Below, one piece after another: positions 4,230 to 6,927 of a stretch of DNA of 6,927 bases. The notes under the pieces are model-generated. The model was not told the DNA's origin. It saw only the letters and a list, made by a program, of their open reading frames with translations, and searched no databases. Positions within the stretch are counted from its first letter, which is position 1; every line of letters starts with the position of its first letter. The DNA is from Candidatus Aenigmatarchaeota archaeon (lineage in GTDB: Archaea; Aenigmatarchaeota; Aenigmatarchaeia; QMZP01), in contig QMZY01000042.1 in NCBI GenBank assembly GCA_003663415.1, positions 1-6,927 of the forward strand. The letters run 5' to 3'. Both the position numbers and the translations under genes were made by a program.

Positions 4230-6927
4230 TCATAAGCCTCTTCGTGACTTTTTCTGAATTTTAATGAGATATCTTCTGGCAAAATATACACATGCTATCA
4301 TTGCAGACACGATCCCTATTATGATAAGAAGCCTGTAGTCTGCCGGAACACCTTGCTTTTCTCGGCATCTACCTTCAGAACAGCCGTAAAGGCAGGTCTT
4401 TATACGGTACCACCCAGAGCCTTCCCAATCACACTCCTGCAGTTCTTTGCCTAAACACCTTCTCTGTCCCGGGGTGCACACAACTTCAGACTGTTGCATA
4501 CAGTCTGAGCAGTTCTCCGCGCTTTCGCCGGTTTCGCATACACCGTTGTTATTACATATATTGGTTATATTGCTTTTTATCTCTGCAACCTCGGACACCT
4601 GTTCTCCTGTTATTGCAAAATATGAAAATCCGGGCGTCTTAGCTCTGTAATAAACAGACACGGAATCCTCATACATAAGCGTTGTCGGCAGCCTGTCCCA
4701 TTTGTCTGTGTATCTGTTCAGGGTTACTGTGTCTTTGTCTATGTTGTTACTTTCTATCCATGATTTGTTCACACTGAATGTTATCACCGCTTCTTTCATA
4801 CTGTGTTCTATGTTCTTATGGATTATATGTATGTATTGATATATGCGTCCTGGAGCTTCATGGGCAACACCTACAGGTCTGCTTTCCAGCTTAATCACGT
4901 TTATATAAACAGACTTTGTAATATTAGCAACCAATATCTCTATCTCTTTTATCCCTATATCCTCTTTATTGATGTTCATTATAGTTACATTATCTGGCTT
5001 TATCTCTTTCCAGAAAGCAGCTGCATACATGAGTGTTGCTGTGTATTCATTGCTGCCGGCGTGTCTGGGGATATTCTCTTCCGAGCCTGTTGCTTCTATC
5101 GTTCTCAGCGGATAGTAATCAATAGCAACAGATGTCCCGTTGCTAAGATTATAATAACTGTCACACACTCCGTACGGTACAGAATCATCAACACATTTAT
5201 CCGAGAATCCTGTCCCCCCGGGATTCGTCCAATAATTCCCTCCTATGCAATTCCCTCCTATGATATTTCCTGTACTGCAATCAAGGGATGTATTCAGATA
5301 GTTCGGGTTTGTTATGTTATCATCTATTTTCAGATTCAGGGAGTTGTTCAGGATGTTGTTGTATATAAGGTTGTATTCAGGAAACTTCGGTGGGTCAGAA
5401 TGAAGATATATCCCTGCGATGCTGTTATCCTCTATTCTTGAACCAGTCACAGTATTATTGTCTCCGTCTTCATCAAACAATAGGCCGTAATCATTGTACC
5501 TTGAGGTAATGTTGGTGAAATTGTTGTCTGAACTAGAACTCAAAGTAACACCATATGAATTGTTATCAGTAATAATGTATGTAAAACTGTTTCTATCTGA
5601 ATCGAAAAGATAAATGCCTTCATCATAATTGGAACTCGAAGTGGTGTTGGTAACAGTATTATTATTCGAACCCCAGAAATAGATACCATCATAACCGTAA
5701 CTTGAGTTCACATCAAATATCTCGGAATTATTCGTATAAAATAGATAGACAGAGTCTATGACTGTTGTATTGTGCAATACTATATTATTACATCCCACAA
5801 AGGTTACCTGAGAATATGTATCATTATAATTAAGAGTGCTGTTATCAGGACAAAGTTTATAGTAACCATCGAAGTACTGTAGAGGCTTTCCATTTATCCT
5901 GTTAGACGTATCTATGTTATTTCGATGTGATGAGTCCCCATAGGCATAGAGCCCTCCTCTCACACTTTTATTTATACTTATATTGTGCAGACTGTTATTA
6001 CCCGAGAGATAAAGCTGGATGCCTATAAGACCATGATCTTCGTTGTTTATAGATATATCAGTAAGATTGTTATAATCAGACAGATAAATATTGATTCCTA
6101 CTATTTCTCCTTTCAGATACGATATGATATTGGTAAATATGTTGTCAGAACCCGAATAAATATTTATTCCATATAAGGAGTTATAACTTATTGTAATGTT
6201 CTGGAATACATTGTTGCTAGAAGAGTAGAGATTAATACCAGTACCAAAATAGCTTATATTTATACAGTCCCTTATCACATTGTTGTTGGAACCTGAGCTC
6301 AGATATATGCCGTATCCGGAGTCATCTCCGTCCCCCGATATAATATGCCCGTTGCAGTCGAATATCACATTATCCTTGCCATTGAACCCAATGCATGTCC
6401 CGTCATGATTGGTTATATTGGCTGTGAGTTTTACCGTGTCTCCTGACTGGGCCTGATTCTGGATTATGTCCGAGCACTCCGAGCAGGAGGAGCATTCAAG
6501 GGTTGAAACCTGTATGGAGATGTTTCTGATTTCTGACTGGTTTTCCCTTCCGTACGCATTGGTGCAGTTTATCCACCAGTCGTAGTATCCGTTTGCGAGA
6601 GGAATGGTTGCAGAGAGTGTGGTTGAGGTGTCGTTGAGGACGGATGAGTTGTATGACTGGAGGACAGGGGTTCCTGTTCCTATGTCTGTTCTGTTCGTGT
6701 AGAGGGAGCAGTTGAATGCAGCTGAATAGTCATCGGAAACATTGAAGGTGAAGTCCGGGAGGCGGGTGGTTGTGTTCACTGCATCGTCTTGCGGGGATTC
6801 GAGGTTTATAATGGTTGGGGTGGCTGAGAGTGGATGGTAGTCTATGTTGTTGGCTGCGAGGGTGTAGGAGGAATCGCAGATGCCGTTTCCATTGGAATCA
6901 GAGCAGTTGTCCGAGAAGCCTGTTCCG
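4230..6927 (-). CDS. Large membrane-anchored surface protein: beta-helix (NosD-like), PGF-pre-PGF-type and Cys-rich domains
   Basis: This is a probable cell-surface protein, of which the C-terminal 898 residues are visible; the frame stays open to the right edge, so the N-terminus and signal peptide are missing. Order from the N side: the end of one beta-helix module (about 6828-6927), an Ig-like beta domain (about 6500-6800), a CSSCSEC cluster (6476-6494), a long right-handed beta-helix of NosD or pectate-lyase type (about 6450-5105) with repeats near 23 residues and the NosD-like INGKPLQYF (5867-5893), a domain resembling PGF-pre-PGF that ends in TPGFSYFAI (about 5069-4602), a Cys-rich stretch with CNNNGVCETGESAENC and CLYGC (about 4559-4350), a membrane helix (about 4340-4278) and a basic cytoplasmic tail. 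I counted about 37 N-X-S/T sequons. No catalytic residues are evident; adhesion or glycan binding is inference. A GTG at 6777-6779 is an internal codon. Confidence 0.9.
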   Translation of the reverse strand, partial: GTGFSDNCSDSNGNGICDSSYTLAANNIDYHPLSATPTIINLESPQDDAVNTTTRLPDFTFNVSDDYSAAFNCSLYTNRTDIGTGTPVLQSYNSSVLNDTSTTLSATIPLANGYYDWWINCTNAYGRENQSEIRNISIQVSTLECSSCSECSDIIQNQAQSGDTVKLTANITNHDGTCIGFNGKDNVIFDCNGHIISGDGDDSGYGIYLSSGSNNNVIRDCINISYFGTGINLYSSSNNVFQNITISYNSLYGINIYSGSDNIFTNIISYLKGEIVGINIYLSDYNNLTDISINNEDHGLIGIQLYLSGNNSLHNISINKSVRGGLYAYGDSSHRNNIDTSNRINGKPLQYFDGYYKLCPDNSTLNYNDTYSQVTFVGCNNIVLHNTTVIDSVYLFYTNNSEIFDVNSSYGYDGIYFWGSNNNTVTNTTSSSNYDEGIYLFDSDRNSFTYIITDNNSYGVTLSSSSDNNFTNITSRYNDYGLLFDEDGDNNTVTGSRIEDNSIAGIYLHSDPPKFPEYNLIYNNILNNSLNLKIDDNITNPNYLNTSLDCSTGNIIGGNCIGGNYWTNPGGTGFSDKCVDDSVPYGVCDSYYNLSNGTSVAIDYYPLRTIEATGSEENIPRHAGSNEYTATLMYAAAFWKEIKPDNVTIMNINKEDIGIKEIEILVANITKSVYINVIKLESRPVGVAHEAPGRIYQYIHIIHKNIEHSMKEAVITFSVNKSWIESNNIDKDTVTLNRYTDKWDRLPTTLMYEDSVSVYYRAKTPGFSYFAITGEQVSEVAEIKSNITNICNNNGVCETGESAENCSDCMQQSEVVCTPGQRRCLGKELQECDWEGSGWYRIKTCLYGCSEGRCREKQGVPADYRLLIIIGIVSAMIACVYFARRYLIKIQKKSRRGL
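5106..5219 (-). repeat. GTGFSD...IDYxPL linker module, internal copy
   Basis: The peptide runs from GGTGFSDKC to AIDYYPL and ends the long beta-helix. It resembles the segment at 6828-6927 at the protein level, sharing GTGFSD, C, VCDS/ICDS and IDYxPL, and partly at the DNA level around the TCCGAGAA sequence. This copy has DDSVPYG in place of the DSNGNG loop of the other copy. Confidence 0.75.
6828..6927 (-). repeat. GTGFSD...IDYxPL linker module, edge copy
   Basis: This copy includes DSNGNGICD, a calcium-loop-like run similar to those in thrombospondin type 3 or dockerin-like loops, then IDYHPL. It is cut by the right edge. Because the internal copy closes a beta-helix, this one probably closes another beta-helix module lying beyond the window. 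Confidence 0.7.

Noticed and set aside
4803..5441. A 212-residue plus-strand open frame
   Set aside because: It is antisense to the surface-protein beta-helix, has no recognisable motif, and its Ile/Tyr/Cys-rich composition mirrors the repeated codons of the opposite strand.
6777..6779. GTG as the start codon of the surface protein
   Set aside because: The frame continues to the right edge and encodes a recognisable GTGFSD...IDYHPL module, so the GTG is an internal Val codon.

Overview
The window reads as a piece of an AT-rich archaeal genome. The supporting signs are a TATA-type box about 26 bases upstream of two start codons with no Shine-Dalgarno sequence, an archaeal-style class II glycyl-tRNA synthetase, and a surface protein that combines NosD-like beta-helix coils with a PGF-pre-PGF-type domain. 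Short proteins and this surface architecture fit an uncultured (possibly DPANN-like) archaeon, but the lineage is inference.

Layout: (1) 1-1211, plus strand: C-terminal part of a SERCA-like Ca2+ P-type ATPase, cut by the left edge. (2) 1208-2731, minus strand: complete glycyl-tRNA synthetase, converging on the ATPase so that the two stop codons share the palindrome TTAA. (3) 2732-2834: compact divergent promoter region in which each gene has a TATA box placed for a leaderless transcript. (4) 2835-3869, plus strand: membrane-bound family 2 glycosyltransferase with processive-synthase motifs. (5) 3870-4229: a convergent gap of 360 bases without a convincing protein gene, containing a probable structured RNA. 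(6) 4230 to the right edge, minus strand: a very large, sequon-rich, membrane-anchored surface protein, cut at its N-terminus by the window end.

The most interesting part is the gap. It begins with a perfect TTTAAATA box just after the glycosyltransferase stop, and it holds a long-range closing helix (3920-3929 with 4177-4190) and several internal hairpins. The wobble pairs in these helices work as G-U only if the plus strand is transcribed. The opposite strand carries tRNA-like D-arm and T-arm sequences in the right order but no matching 3' half. I could not assign the RNA to SRP RNA, RNase P RNA, 5S rRNA or a normal tRNA.

Functionally the genes are a mix: ion pumping, translation, and cell-surface construction (glycosyltransferase plus extracellular beta-helix protein). 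Only the last two could plausibly work together, and they are convergent rather than in an operon.
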